Shown: positions 10,972 through 21,949 of the stretch, one piece after another | Numbering within the stretch: position 1 is the first letter of the stretch | How the letters are laid out: the number at the start of each line of letters is the position of its first letter | Source of the DNA: Pseudorasbora parva | Lineage: Eukaryota > Chordata > Actinopteri > Cypriniformes > Gobionidae | NCBI RefSeq assembly: GCF_024679245.1 | Contig: NC_090191.1 | Coordinates: forward strand, 1,710,768 to 1,774,767 | Reading direction: 5' to 3' | Length of the DNA: 64,000 bases | The notes under the pieces: generated by a model | Told to the model about the DNA's origin: nothing | The model's database searches: none | The model's input: only the letters and a program-made list of their open reading frames with translations | Translations under genes and position numbers: made by a program

Positions 10972-12409
10972 CAAACCCGATTCCAAAAAATGTTGGGACA
11001 CTGTACAAATAGTGAATAAAAACAGAATGCAATGATATGGAAGTTTAACATTTTAATATTTTATTCAGAATAAAACATAGATGACATATCAAATGTTTAA
11101 ACTGACAAACTGTATAATTTTAAGGTGAAAATAAGGTGATTTTAAATGTCATGGCTTCAACACATCTCAAAAAAGTTGGGACAGGGTCATGTTTCCCGCT
11201 GTGTGGCATCCCCTCTTCTTTTTATATCAGTCTGCAAACGTCTGTGGACTGAGGAGACGAGCTGCTCAAGTTTAGGAATAGGAATGTTGTCCCATTCTTG
11301 TCTAACACAGGCTTCTAGTTGCTCAGCTGTCTTAGGTCTTCTTTATCGCATCTTCCTCTTTATGATGCACCAAATGTTTTCTAATGGGTAAAAGATCTGG
11401 ACTGCAGGCTGGCCATTTCAGTGCCGGATCCTTCTTCTACGCAGCCATGACGTTGTAATTGATGCAGTTTTTGGTCTGGCATTGTCATGTTGGAAAATGT
11501 AAGGTCTTCTCTGAAAGAAATGACGTCAGGATGGGAGCATATGTTGTTCTATAACTTGGATATACCTTTCAGCATTGATGGTGCCTTTCCCGATGTGTAA
11601 ACTGCCTATGCCACACACACTCATGAACCCCAGACCATCAGAGATGCAGGCTTCTGAACTGAGCGCTAATAACTTGGATTGTCCTTTCCAAATTTTCAAA
11701 AGGAACTTCAAATTTTGATTCGTCTGACCACAGAAAAGGTTTCCACTTTGCCACAGAGAAAATGGCTGCGCTTCTGGATCATGTTTAGATTTGGCTTCTT
11801 TTTTGGGCCTATGCCGGCAACGGCGAATGGCACGGTGGATTGTGTTGACGTCAATGTTTTCTGGAAGTATTCCTAAGCCCATGTTGTGGTTTTACAGCCT
11901 TGACCCTTACACACAGAGATTGTTGCAGATTCTCTGAATCTTTTGATGATATCATGGACTGTAGATGATGATAACTTCAAACTCTTTGCAATTTTTCTCT
12001 GAGAAACTCCTTTCTGATACTGCTCCACTATTTTTCACCGCAGCATTGGGGGAATTGGTGATCCTCTGCCCATCTTGACTTCTGAGAGACACTGCCACTC
12101 TGAGAGGCTCTTTTTCTACCCAACCATGTTGCCAAGTGACCTAATAAGTTGCAAATTGGTCCTCCAGTTGTTCTTGTACAGTTGTTCAGTTGGCCTCTTA
12201 TTGCTACCTGTCCCAACTTTTTTGTGGCTCTTATGAAATCCAGAATGAGCCGACATTTGGCATGACATTTCAAAATGGCTCACTTTCAACATTTAATGTA
12301 AACTATATTCTATTGTGAATAAAATATAAGTTTATGAGATTTGTAAATTATTGCATTCCTTTTTATTCACAATTTGTACAGTGTCCCATCTTTTTTGGAA
12401 TCGGGTTTT
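10972..12409 (-). mobile_element. Tc1/mariner-like element, decayed
   Basis: Ends read AAACCCGATTCCAAAAAA in inverted orientation, with TA at 10970-10971 and 12410-12411. The minus strand carries a Tc1-like transposase relic (11526-11882 and around it): DVNTIHRAIRRC, then GSLHIGKGTINAERYIQVIE followed by QHMLPS. Several deletions and stops break the frame. The element lies just upstream of the astacin copy 1 promoter. Confidence 0.85.
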
Positions 12410-12608
12410 TACACAATCAAAACATTAATAAAAAAATAAAAAAAATTATATATGGAAACTGCTACACATTCACCCGTATACGTAAATAGTTTATGTTCTT
12501 AGAGCTGTCCATTCGTTAGTTAGTGTACTTTATAGTGTGATTGAAAACGTACATAAATGTACGTGTGGTAGAACCACACTTTTGGTAAAAATAGACGTAC
12601 TGTCAGAA

Positions 12609-12970
12609 GATCACATCGGTTTTTACTGAAAAGGTCAAATGATGATGTGAAGGCTAAAGTTTTCATCCAGAGGCAGGAACTTGAGGTTGTACATGAATTT
12701 AAATATCTAGGAATAATAATGGATTCTCAGATTTCTGTGGAGATTAACAGTGAAATTTTAATTTCACTCCAAATGAATATAGAAACAACTTAAAGACTTT
12801 CAATGGCATCTTTTAATGAATGAAGGCCAGTATCACTGACACTACTGCTACTGATGCCTCTATGAAATTGATTTCTTAAAACATAGACATATATAGACAT
12901 TCAACATTACATTATATTTTAAAGCTATCAATTTCAACTTAAGTTCAGTTAAATAAGAGTGGTTTTGATC
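12609..12970 (+). mobile_element. LINE fragment (reverse transcriptase tail), unit A
   Basis: About 360 bases repeated at 17840-18248. The conceptual translation includes EFKYLGIIMDSQISV, which looks like the thumb region of a LINE reverse transcriptase. It is broken by stops and no full element is visible. Confidence 0.5.
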
Positions 12971-13119
12971 TTTTGCCTGTGATTTGGATTTCCTTGTTTG
13001 CCCATGTTTTTTGGCCCTGTGCCTATTTATGGATTATGGATGTGGATTCCCGTAAATAAAAGCTGCGCCTGGATCTTCAACCTGTTATTCAGATCAGTTT
13101 TGTAACACATGCAATAAAA

Positions 13120-13420
13120 CCTTTTGAAACAAAGCAGTAGTTAAATAAGAATTTGCCATGAATGACTGAGCACATTCCTACGGTGACGCATTGCTGCCAT
13201 ATCCACCCAATTATGTCGTAATAATGAGATGTTGTTTTAACAACATTTGTCTTGTAATAATGAGATGTTATCACATTAAAACAACATATTTTTATTGTTA
13301 AAGCAACATATTTTCTCATAATAAAGACGTGTTGTATAATGATGTGTACAAACTATGCCTTTATCCACATTAGAGAATTGATATAGCCTATGTGCCTTCA
13401 TCACACTGAGTCATACCTGA
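13120..13420. repeat. DNA-element arm related to 31838-33494
   Basis: GGTGACGCATTGCTGC followed by ATTATGTCGTAATAA matches 32050-32120 in direct orientation and 17240-17430 in inverse orientation. It appears to be part of a non-autonomous DNA element family found three times in the window. Confidence 0.5.
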
Positions 13421-13639
13421 GGATGCACTGGGTAAGACTTAAGATTTAGAGAGACATTTTTATAGATTGCTACAAAGCCAACTTCAATTTTATTTTCATG
13501 AAGGTATTTCATATAAATACTAATACTACGTCCATATTTTTTTACAGTCTATGGGTAGGCCCCATAATGCTGCAGGAAATTTCTTCGCCTCCATTTTTTA
13601 ACCCAGACCAGGACTATTATTGTCCATAGAGCTTCCCTG

Positions 13640-13795
13640 TGCTGTAAGTCTGATAAGTTGTTTGTATGTTTTCGGTCTCTAAGTAAAGGTAAGCCCGCAT
13701 CTAAACAGACGCTGAGCAAGTGGATAGTCGAGGCTATTTCTGCTGCTTATGAGTTGGCTCGTCAGCCTTCACTGTTACGGGTCCGAGGCGATCCC
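13640..13795 (+). pseudogene. DIRS tyrosine recombinase fragment
   Basis: Encodes SLSKGKPASKQTLSKWIVEA followed by ISAAYELAR, typical of the segment just before the HSTR box in fish DIRS recombinases. The homology stops near 13795 at a junction with unrelated sequence (13800-14095, including a hairpin at 13905-13936, GCGGGCAGTC and its complement). DIRS-like 3' sequence may resume near 14100. Confidence 0.6.
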
Positions 13796-14099
13796 ACTCT
13801 ACTCGGAGTACGGGTATGTAGTAAAGTTCGTAGTTTAGGGAAGGAAGGAGGCAGGAATCAGCGAACGTTCAAAAGACAAAATCAAAATAAATAAACAAAA
13901 GTACTGCGGGCAGTCCCTCACGGACGACTGCCCGCACACACATAATAAAACCTAAACAGAACACAACTCAAATTCCTGGCCTGGTCCTCTCTCATCTTGC
14001 ACTGTTGTCGCTTCTCCTTTTATGCTCCAATCACTCCTCCGTGAGACGAGACCAGCCCGCTCTCACGTTCCCTCGCCTCTCTGCTTGCCACAGGCTGCT

Positions 14100-14520
14100 T
14101 CTACAGCTTTGCTATCAGGAGTTTTACTCCAAGGTCTCGAGTGCTTGTAACGTACTGTGCGCTAAGATTTCACGTGATGTTCAGGCACTTGGGATTATGG
14201 TGGCGTGGGTAGCGGGTTCCCACAGACCTTGACGCAGCACTAGTTCCCTTGAAAGGGAACATGACCCTGCATCGCTTTGCCATACTCCCGGCATCCCTGT
14301 GACCAACTTGTTCAACAAATAAGAAGCTAACACTGTTTGGTTCAGGGGTACTTTATAGTTTCCTGGTCAATGACGTGACCCGCCTATGACGTCCCGTCAC
14401 GCCATTGGACTGATTTCATGAGAGCTTCATGATGCAATCACATAGAGGTATTCCCGCAGTGCTTGATGCAGTGTCTCGTTCCCTCTCAGGGAACCATGGT
14501 TACATGTGTAACCTGAGACA
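14100..14520. repeat. DIRS-associated terminal repeat region
   Basis: Holds inverted motifs TAGTTCCCTTGAAAGGGAAC at the left and TCGTTCCCTCTCAGGGAACC with GGTTACATGTGTAACCTGAG at the right. Related inverted motifs occur at 53497-53821. Confidence 0.5.
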
Positions 14521-14878
14521 ATTTGCATGGTGCTAAGTCTTTTTATTACCACTTCGTTATTTTGGCTTGGAATTTCGTTGTTGGAAATATGAGCTGAATT
14601 TAGAAATGCTTTTAAAATTAAAGCATTGTGTTTAATAAACAAAATATATTTTTTGAAATGAAGACAGTTTTTGGAGTGCATGCAAATTTTTGTTATTGTG
14701 AGTGTACACAAATAAAAGTAGACAGTTTATGATTATGTTTTTAACTTATTTGTATTGCTAAAAAGGATGGAGTTGTTTCCACTGTCATAAAGGGAAATAA
14801 ATAGCCAGTGTCTTCATCGAAAATGTAAATGTAGCCTATTTTAGTTTCATAGTTAGGCTATTTAAATATTAGCCTATG

Positions 14879-14896
14879 ATATATATATATATATAT

Positions 14897-14980
<84 letters not shown>
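14879..14980. repeat. (TA)n microsatellite
   Basis: About 100 bases of TA dinucleotides with one interruption (TAGATA near 14897). It abuts the outer end of the gypsy LTR at 14981. Confidence 0.98.
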
Positions 14981-14983
<3 letters not shown>

Positions 14984-15317
14984 GGCAGGGTGAAGGATCA
15001 CGCAACAATGAAATTGGTGCAAAACCCCGAGAGGGTGGATTTATTGGGGAAACAATGAACAAACCATGGGTGATCATGGTGCAGGTGCGATGTGGGTGTC
15101 CTCCTCCGGGGGCCCTGGTTCTAGCGGTGACGTGGGTGTGGCGGTGTGGCCGGAGCGTCACAGGCTGCAGTCTGGGTGAAAGAGAGAGACAAGCGTTAGC
15201 GTAGTGCTGCATGGAGATCGTGCTCAGACTGGTGTCCCAGAGTGAAGGCTTTTGTGGAGTGTGGTGATGGCCTGCAGCTGTGACGGTCCGGCCTGTGCTG
15301 ATTGCGTGCAGGTGTTT

Positions 15318-15545
15318 TTAGTTGGCTGCCAGGGCGACGCTTACGTCGACCTTTTTCTGTTGCGGCTGGATCAGTCCTCTACCCATACGGAAACCCAGGT
15401 ACTGAGCCTCGGCGAGGGCTAGATGACATTTCCGGGGGTTGGCGGTCAGTCCAGCCCGCCGGAGCCGCTCCAGATGGTCCTGCCAGGTCTCAGAGTTGAT
15501 GATCACGTCATCGAGGTAGGCTGCGGCGTAGGCATCTGTTTGAGG
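15318..15545 (-). pseudogene. Gypsy reverse transcriptase fragment
   Basis: Encodes AAAYLDDVIINSETWQDHLE, including the YLDD active site, then AGLTANPRKCHLALAEAQYL and GLIQPQ, the conserved end of the RT palm. It is truncated by a stop near 15318. It lies directly after the integrase, separated only by a deletion junction. Confidence 0.8.
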
Positions 15546-15577
15546 GTCTGGTTAAAGCATTCAACGAGGCCGTCTCT

Positions 15578-16342
15578 CTACGGATGGTATACCGTGGTGC
15601 TGAGCTGCTTTACCTGCAGCAGCCGGCAGAGGTCAGCCATCAGCCGGGACATGAAAGGGGTCCCTTGGTCCGTCAGTATCTCCGCTGGAATGCAGAGTAG
15701 GAAAAGCTCCTGGGCGATGTTTTGGGCCGTGGCTTTCCTCAGGGGAACTGCCTCTGGATACCGGGTGGCGTAGTCGACTATCACCAGGATGTGTTCATGT
15801 CCTTGGGCAGACTTAGGCAACGGCCCCACCAGGTCCATTCCGATTCGCTCGAAAGGTACCCCGAAGATGAGAAGCAGAATGAGCGGGCTGAGGGGAAGGG
15901 CTTGCGGTGCGGTTCGTTGGCAGGTCGGACAGGCCTGACAGAAGCGCTTCACCTCTCCATCCAAACCTGGCCAGTGGAAATGGTCCCGGATACGCTGGAT
16001 GGTGTTGGCGACTCCCAGGTGACTGGCCATCGGATGGCCATGGGCTAGCTCCAAAATCATCTCTGTCTTCTGCTTTGGGACCACCAGGAGCTCTTTGACC
16101 TCTCCCCTCCGCTGGGCGACAAAGTACAACAGGCCGTTCCGTACAATGAAATGCGGGAGAGGATGGGGTGCTGGCTGATGGTCCTGGCCGTCGACTGTCC
16201 GGACCTGAGCCCAACGGTTCTTTAGGCGGTCATCTTCCAGCTGGGCCTTCGCGAAGGAGCCCCCTTCCTGGACCTGTTGGAATACATCAAAGAAGACGTT
16301 AGGAGTTTGGGAGGGGGACTCACCATCTCTCCCGCTGTCCAA
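15578..16342 (-). pseudogene. Gypsy integrase, N-terminal and core domains
   Basis: A 254-residue open frame. The H2C2 zinc-binding domain is visible (HGHPMASHLG, then CQACPTCQ), then the catalytic core with GMDLVGPLPKSAQGHEHILV (first Asp) and EILTDQGTPF (second Asp). A stop follows TTVYHP, where family members continue with the catalytic Glu region; downstream bases still read DGLVECFNQTLKQM past the stop. A small deletion near LFLLCIPAEIL removes a few residues. Confidence 0.85.
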
Positions 16343-16899
16343 TGCCTTCTCTGACCGCGCTGCTCTCGGTGGCGGCTCCCGGCCTGGCCGGCTGGCCAGT
16401 CCCGTCCAAGGAGTACGGCCACAGGGAGGTCCTTCATAATCCCCACTTCAACCGGCCAGGTGCCCGGGCCAGTGGAGATCGTCACTCGGCGGGCCGGGAT
16501 GTGATGAGTTTCGCCATGCACACAGGTGATAGGCAGCTGGGCTTTGGAGTTCTTCTGGAGCGGTAGGATGGCGGCCTGGACGAGACTGACCGAGCTCCCC
16601 GAATCGAGAAGGGCAAGAATCGGCCGCCCATTGATTTTCACCTCCGTTCGCGGGGCTCCGCGGGGCGGTTCCTGATGGACGGTGCAGCCAGCCAACCATG
16701 CTCGTACCGGTGGGACCAGTTCCTCCGTGGGCATCGGTTCGTCGATTGGGCCGGGAGCCGCAGGCCTGTGTACTGCGCACTGGGTACCTTTCGGCGCGCG
16801 TTGCTCCTGGACCACCCTCCGGGGGAAGAACGGCGCTCGCTCCCCAGGGATTGGCATTGACAGTTTGCTTTTAATGTGAGGTGTAATAAAGTATTTCAC
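16222..16899 (-). pseudogene. Gypsy retropepsin-like protease fragment
   Basis: The 225-residue frame contains PILALLDSGSSVSLVQAAIL, the active-site D-S-G loop of retropepsins, and VAVLLGRDWP, the second conserved protease motif. After RDWP the frame shifts and the integrase frame follows in another frame. Confidence 0.75.
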
Positions 16900-17208
16900 C
16901 AGATTCTTTTAGCCAAATGTCTTTGTTTTTAATACATTTCTTGAATATATATATATTTAGGCCTATAGATATTTATGATATTTGTGGCTGCACCGGGGTC
17001 CGTCATTAGTAGGTTAAAGTTACGCCACTGAGGCTAATCTTTAGCGGTCCATGGCCCCAAAAAGTTTGTGAGATTTAGATGACGGTTAATCTGTTATGAA
17101 CTGTTAGCTTTATCAATAAATTTCAACAATATTGTACCATGGGCACTGCCACTGATCCAGGCAGCAGAAGAGCCTATTTTACGCTGAGCTTGCCCTGCTT
17201 TTCAAACA

Positions 17209-17460
17209 TGGAAGTGTGACAAAGGCACATACGCTTTATAAATTCTCTGATGTGGATAAAACCATATTTTGTAAACTTTTTTGTGTCACTATACAACACA
17301 TTCCCCTATTACGAGAAAATATGTTGTTTTAACTAAAACAAATTTTTAACGACATCTCGTTATTACGACATAATTGAATAGAAAAAAATAATATGCAATG
17401 TGGCAGCAATACGTCACCGTACATTCCTGTATAATTGGGTTTTTCAAACATTAATTACCT
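17209..17460. repeat. DNA-element arm, inverse copy of 13120-13420
   Basis: Contains TTATTACGACATAATTG and GCAGCAATACGTCACCG, the complement of the arm at 13120-13420. With 14620-14880 (the complement of part of 32525-32830) it seems to form one minus-strand DNA element into which the gypsy relic inserted. Confidence 0.45.
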
Positions 17461-17596
17461 TGCAGTAAAGTTAAAAGAAAACACAATGGAAAGACTTCAG
17501 ACCTGCTGAGCAGCTCCATATGTGGTTACACCTTTCAACGTATAAAACATATCACGAAAAAACTCTGCTAGTTATATAGAAGATGGAAGATTGTTT

Positions 17597-17745
17597 CATT
17601 TACACAATTATATACAATATTGGAATCTGAATGAAGCTTATGCAGTATGTTAATTGCTTAGAAGTTTGTCTCATTTACACAATTATATACAATATTGGAA
17701 TCTGAATGAAGCTTATGCTGTATGTTTATTGCTTAGACATTTGTC
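17597..17745. repeat. Tandem duplication of 75 bases
   Basis: CATTTACACAATTATATACA and the following bases occur twice, starting at 17597 and 17672, with few differences. Confidence 0.85.
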
Positions 17746-17839
17746 CGTGTCATGTCAGGCACGAGTCGGTGGGCGGGGCTACAGAATCAGGCGTTGTCCT
17801 TCTTATGTTGAGGTGGTGTTTCGCCACACTCTGACATGA

Positions 17840-18248
17840 GATCACGTTTGTGTTTTACTAAAAGGTCAAATGATGATGTGTAGGCAGACATATTCATCCA
17901 GGGACAGAAACTTGAGCTATTATATGAATTGAAATATCGAGGAATAATAATGGATTCTCGCCTTTCTGTCAAGATGAACAGTGAAATTGAATTACACTCC
18001 AAATGAATGTAGAAACAACTTAAAGACTGTCAATATTCATCTTTTAATGAATGAGGGCCAGTATCACTGACACTCTATGAAATGGATCTCTTAAAACATT
18101 AATGATTGACATTCAACATTACAGTATAATCCAAAGCTCTCAATTTCAACTTAACTTTAGCGCTTTAAGAAAAGTGCATTATAAATAAAATGTATTATTA
18201 TTATTATTATAATTATTAAGTTCAGTTAAAAAAGAATGGTTTTGATCA
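17840..18248 (+). mobile_element. LINE fragment (reverse transcriptase tail), unit B
   Basis: Second copy of the segment at 12609-12970, same strand. The translation reads ELKYRGIIMDSRLSVKMNSE in the equivalent place. A small insert (about 18158-18219, with TTA repeats) interrupts the 3' part. Confidence 0.5.
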
Positions 18249-18688
18249 CAAAGGGGCTTCAGCAAAGGCTGTGAATACTTCTGTAGATGAGATTTGCTTA
18301 ATTTTTATGAATTTTTAAACAAACTTATTTCACATTGTCATTATCATTGTCTAAAGTCAAAAATTTGGCTATTCTCATACCTGCAAACTAGTCGCTTTTC
18401 GGCAAAATTTGCCGTTTTTAATCAAAATATGTAATTTATGTGACTCGTGTAGATCCGATGAGTTTTCTTTCAGGGTGGTGGAATTGCAAAGTTGAACGTA
18501 TTATTAACTTCACAATAATAATTGGAAATGCGCTCTTATAGACTGTATTGACATCTCTCGAGCTGTCGCGACATTTTTTGCTGGTCTAATGTGGCGTGAC
18601 CTATTTTTTAACAGTCTATGGGCGTTACATTCACAGATCACTGAAGCCTTTAGTTCAATCAAATGGCAGCGCGGCGCGCATGACATCT

Positions 18689-19925
18689 CAGCTAACAGGG
18701 AACGTTCTCAGAACACTGGCTAACGTTTCCTGGAAGTTCTCTCAAAGTTTTTTTTGCTATTGAGTAACGTTCTAAAAATGTTAGCTATAAAATGCTATTC
18801 TTACATTGTTAGTGAAACGTTTTAAAAACGTTACTACATAAAAATAAAAAAAAGTATTAGTCATTACAAATTAGTCATACAGCTTTTTTCTTAGGCCCCG
18901 TTCACACGAAGCCAGAGCTTTCCCAATCTGATCTTTTTTTTCCTTGTTTCAAGAAATATCTGCGTCCACACGAGATTACCAAAACCGACTAAAAACGATG
19001 TAGTTTGCATGCCAGCGCAGTGTGTGGCACTGTAATTCTGCCACTGAAATACACCAAAAACGGAGAAGAAGAGTTGTGGCTAGAAGGGGTATAGCAGTGG
19101 TAGGAGGTGAGGCAAAATCTCACAATAAAATAACAATAAATACATTTGCTACTTAACAGGTGTGTTTTATTAATGCCTACACCTACCCCAACCCAAAACA
19201 TACCCATACAATAATGCAGATACGGTAATTAAATGACGCGATATTGATCTGCGCATGCCTGGTGCCCGTAGTTGTATTCCTTTAGTCTTTCACCGTGCCG
19301 GACCTAGTGTGATGACATCACCGTTTGACAAAATATACGGATTCGCTATACACACGAAAACCGAAGATTGTCGTTTTCAGATTTATCCACTCTGGGACCC
19401 GGTATCAAAAAATATCGTATTCATGCTTCCAAAACGCCGGATCCGTGTGGATGAAATGCGGATACAGTACAAAATGTATACGTATACGGCTAAACGCATC
19501 TCCGTATGGATGGGGCCTTAAACTTCAGATACATCATTTTTAGATCCAGTGACAACTTAATGATACACCTAAATTATATTTTCGTTAAAATATATATTTT
19601 TTACAATCAGAAGAAAAATCTAGTAAACTAATTATGTATTAAATATAAAATAAATATAAAAGTCAATTATAAAAGTGGTTTAATTTTTTTAAAGAAAGAA
19701 TAAGATGTCAATAAACAAATGAAAGTACTTTTAAAGGAAAAGGGAATATTTTATTTGATCATACTCCATACCCTTATAAGAACGTTATTTAACGTTTTTA
19801 TAAGCTAATGAGAACGTTAATCCAACGTTTCACAAACTGGACATTTTAATGTTCCTAGAAAATTCAGAAAAAGTTTTTATAACTCAATGGGAACGTTCGT
19901 ATAAACTAAAATTGTTAGCTGGGAT
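18689..19925. mobile_element. Non-autonomous DNA element with ACGTT repeats
   Basis: The two ends (CAGCTAACAGGGAACGTTCT and GTTAGCTGGG) are inverted relative to each other and both flanks carry many AACGTT motifs. A second element (18894-19517) sits inside it. Confidence 0.5.
18894..19517. mobile_element. PIF/Harbinger-like MITE with TTA duplication
   Basis: Ends GGCCCCGTTCACACG and CGTATGGATGGGGCC form an imperfect inverted repeat, flanked on both sides by TTA (18891-18893 and 19518-19520). A 3-base TWA target duplication is typical of PIF/Harbinger. A related 5' end occurs near 23390. Confidence 0.6.
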
Positions 19926-20406
19926 GAACCAATCACCTCCGCTTTACAGCACGCACAAAATCATAAATGAACAGGGATGTCTGTAGGGGCTTGACCTTAA
20001 TCTTTGTCTGGGACAAATGAAAGAGGGATTTACTTTCCAGACTGGACGAATAAAACATTAAAATAACCAGTGTAACGATGAGTGTGGAATGAGCAGACAA
20101 GGAAGCAGAGCTACGTGCAGGAACATTTACTGAGGAAAACTAAGATAAACAAGGAGCTCATGACACCACAACAATACATACGTACAACGACTGATAAACC
20201 ACGGGTGAAACACAAGTACTATAAATACACAAGCTTAACAAGGAAACAAGGGGGCGTAACAGATAGAAAACACCTGAAGAACTAAATCAGCATGAAAAAC
20301 TACAAAGGACTACAAAACTAAACACACAACAGGAAATAACATAAAAGTCCACAAAAACACACAGGGAATGTGACAGAGCCCCCCCTTAAGAGCGGCTTCC
20401 AGATGC

Positions 20407-21705
20407 TCAAAGAAACCTATACAAAAAGTCCAGATGGAAGGTGGAACGGCGGCAGAACAGGGGGAGGGATGGAGGGCCAGGACCGTGGAGGGGGAGAGGG
20501 CCTGTAGACTGAAATGGAGCAGGCGTGACAAGGGACCAGGGTGGAACAAGCTGGTCAGGCGGCCAGGGAGGCGCAGGCAGAGCAGGCGGCCAGGGAGGCA
20601 TCCACGGCAGATCTAAAAAGACTGACAAAACTATAACAGAAGGAACAGACAGGTTAGAATTGGCACCTAAGGCCAAAGAGCGACAGGTGGGGAATTCAAA
20701 ATCCTTCTCCTTAGTCATGACAGAGCTGGCAGAATATTCAGGAGATTTAGTCCTCTCTAAATGGACAAGGAGTTCATAAGTGGTCTCTATGGTTGCAGCT
20801 GGACATATACTAAAGTCAGGGGACACAGAGCTGTCAGGTAGCACAGAAAGTTCGGAAACGGTACCCGTTACCGAAACAGAGGCAACTGGGAACTCAGAGA
20901 ATTCAAAAACATTGTCAGCATACAAAACCGAGGCACCAAGAAACGGGGAGAGTTCAGCAACAAGGTCAGTGGCCATAAGAGAGGCATCAGAGATCACATG
21001 ACTTTCCAAAATAGTGCTCACAGCAGAAACATCTGGGAACAAAGAGAGTTCAGAAATACCTGCCACCGCTGCATCTGGGAAAATAGGTGAAGTTTGTGCA
21101 GCCCAAACACACAAAATGGCTGTAGCCATTACAGGTAGACCAATAATCAAAAAGTCTACCTCAGAGTCAAGCGGCACCGGAACTGGTGTGCTTCAGTGCG
21201 TAGCAGGCGGGGGGCTTGAGTGCGTAGCAGGCGGCGGGCTTGAGTGCGTAGCAGGCGGCGGGCTTGCTGAAGGCCTCGGGATGCCAGCTACTCGCGCTGA
21301 AGTCAGCGGTGGATCGTCCACACTGGACACCAATCCTCTCCACTCCCGGATGGCCACCGTGGCCAACGTGTCGCTGACTGGTGCTGCGGTGAGCTATGCT
21401 CAAAACAATGTTTTAAGGGTGGATCCTCCTCTGCCTTACACACAGTGAAAGACGACCCACACAGCTGCAAAGCCTGCTCGATGTACTGGGCCAGGGTCCA
21501 TCCGATGGTTTCCCATGGCATCAGCTGGGCGATGTCATTGTCCAACCCGCTCCAGAAACAGACTATCAGAGAGGATTCCTCCAAGTGAGTGAGATGGCAG
21601 ATAGCCAAAAAATTCCGCCACAAAACATTCTATTGACCGCCCGTTCTGAAAAATAGCACAAAGTGCACTCAAGTGGTCCCGGTATGGTCCTGCTAGATCC
21701 ATTTT
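20407..21705 (-). pseudogene. Gag-like region of the short LTR element
   Basis: Two frames on the minus strand: an N-terminal gag-like part (21303-21623) with a SGLDNDIAQLMPWETIGWTL segment, and a 256-residue part (20407-21177) rich in Ser, Val and Pro with PPWPPALPAPPWPP near its end. A 24-base triplication at 21197-21268 lies between them. Neither part has the Asp or YxDD motifs of protease or polymerase. Confidence 0.5.
21197..21268. repeat. 24-bp triplicate
   Basis: Three units of TGCGTAGCAGGCGGCGGGCT plus TGAG, inside the short LTR element. Confidence 0.9.
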
Positions 21706-21949
21706 TGATCAGTCGTTCTGTAACGATGAGTGTGGAATGAGCAGACAAGGAAGCAGATCTTTTTGGAGGAACATTTACTGAGGAAAACTAAGATAAACAA
21801 GGAGCTCATCACACCACAATACATACGTACAACGACTGATAAACCACGGGTCAAACACAAGTACTATCAATACACAAGCTTAACAAGGTAACAAGGGGGC
21901 GTAACAGATAGAAAACACCTGAAGAACTAAATCAGCATGAAAATTAATA

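Larger units (their letters stand above)
14981..16900 (-). mobile_element. Ty3/gypsy relic with protease-integrase-RT order (Gmr1-like)
   Basis: Read on the minus strand the relic runs protease, integrase, reverse transcriptase, then an LTR ending CCCTGCCACA at 14981. That is the order known for the fish Gmr1-like branch; ordinary Ty3/gypsy has integrase last. A large deletion joins the integrase (FNQTLKQM) to the RT active site (AAAYLDDV) near 15540. The LTR contains CCAATAAATCC as a likely polyadenylation signal. The 5' LTR and gag are missing. The relic seems to lie inside a minus-strand copy of the DNA element at 31838-33494. Confidence 0.75.
20071..21946 (-). mobile_element. Short LTR retrotransposon with two LTRs and gag only
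   Basis: The LTR at 20071-20375 (TGTCACATTCC to CGTTACA on the minus strand) is repeated at 21719-21946, where the outer part is missing. A polypurine tract (CTTAAGGGGGGGCTC, about 20376-20391) adjoins the 3' LTR. The inside has no recognisable polymerase. A gag-like frame starts with ATGGATC next to the 5' LTR. The element looks non-autonomous. Confidence 0.75.

Noticed and set aside
14874..15212. Open frames made of Ile-Tyr repeats and the sequence next to them
   Set aside because: They are the translation of the TA microsatellite and of the gypsy LTR on its other strand.
15423..16566. Plus-strand open frames over the gypsy relic
   Set aside because: They are antisense shadows of the protease and integrase frames, which match known domains on the minus strand.
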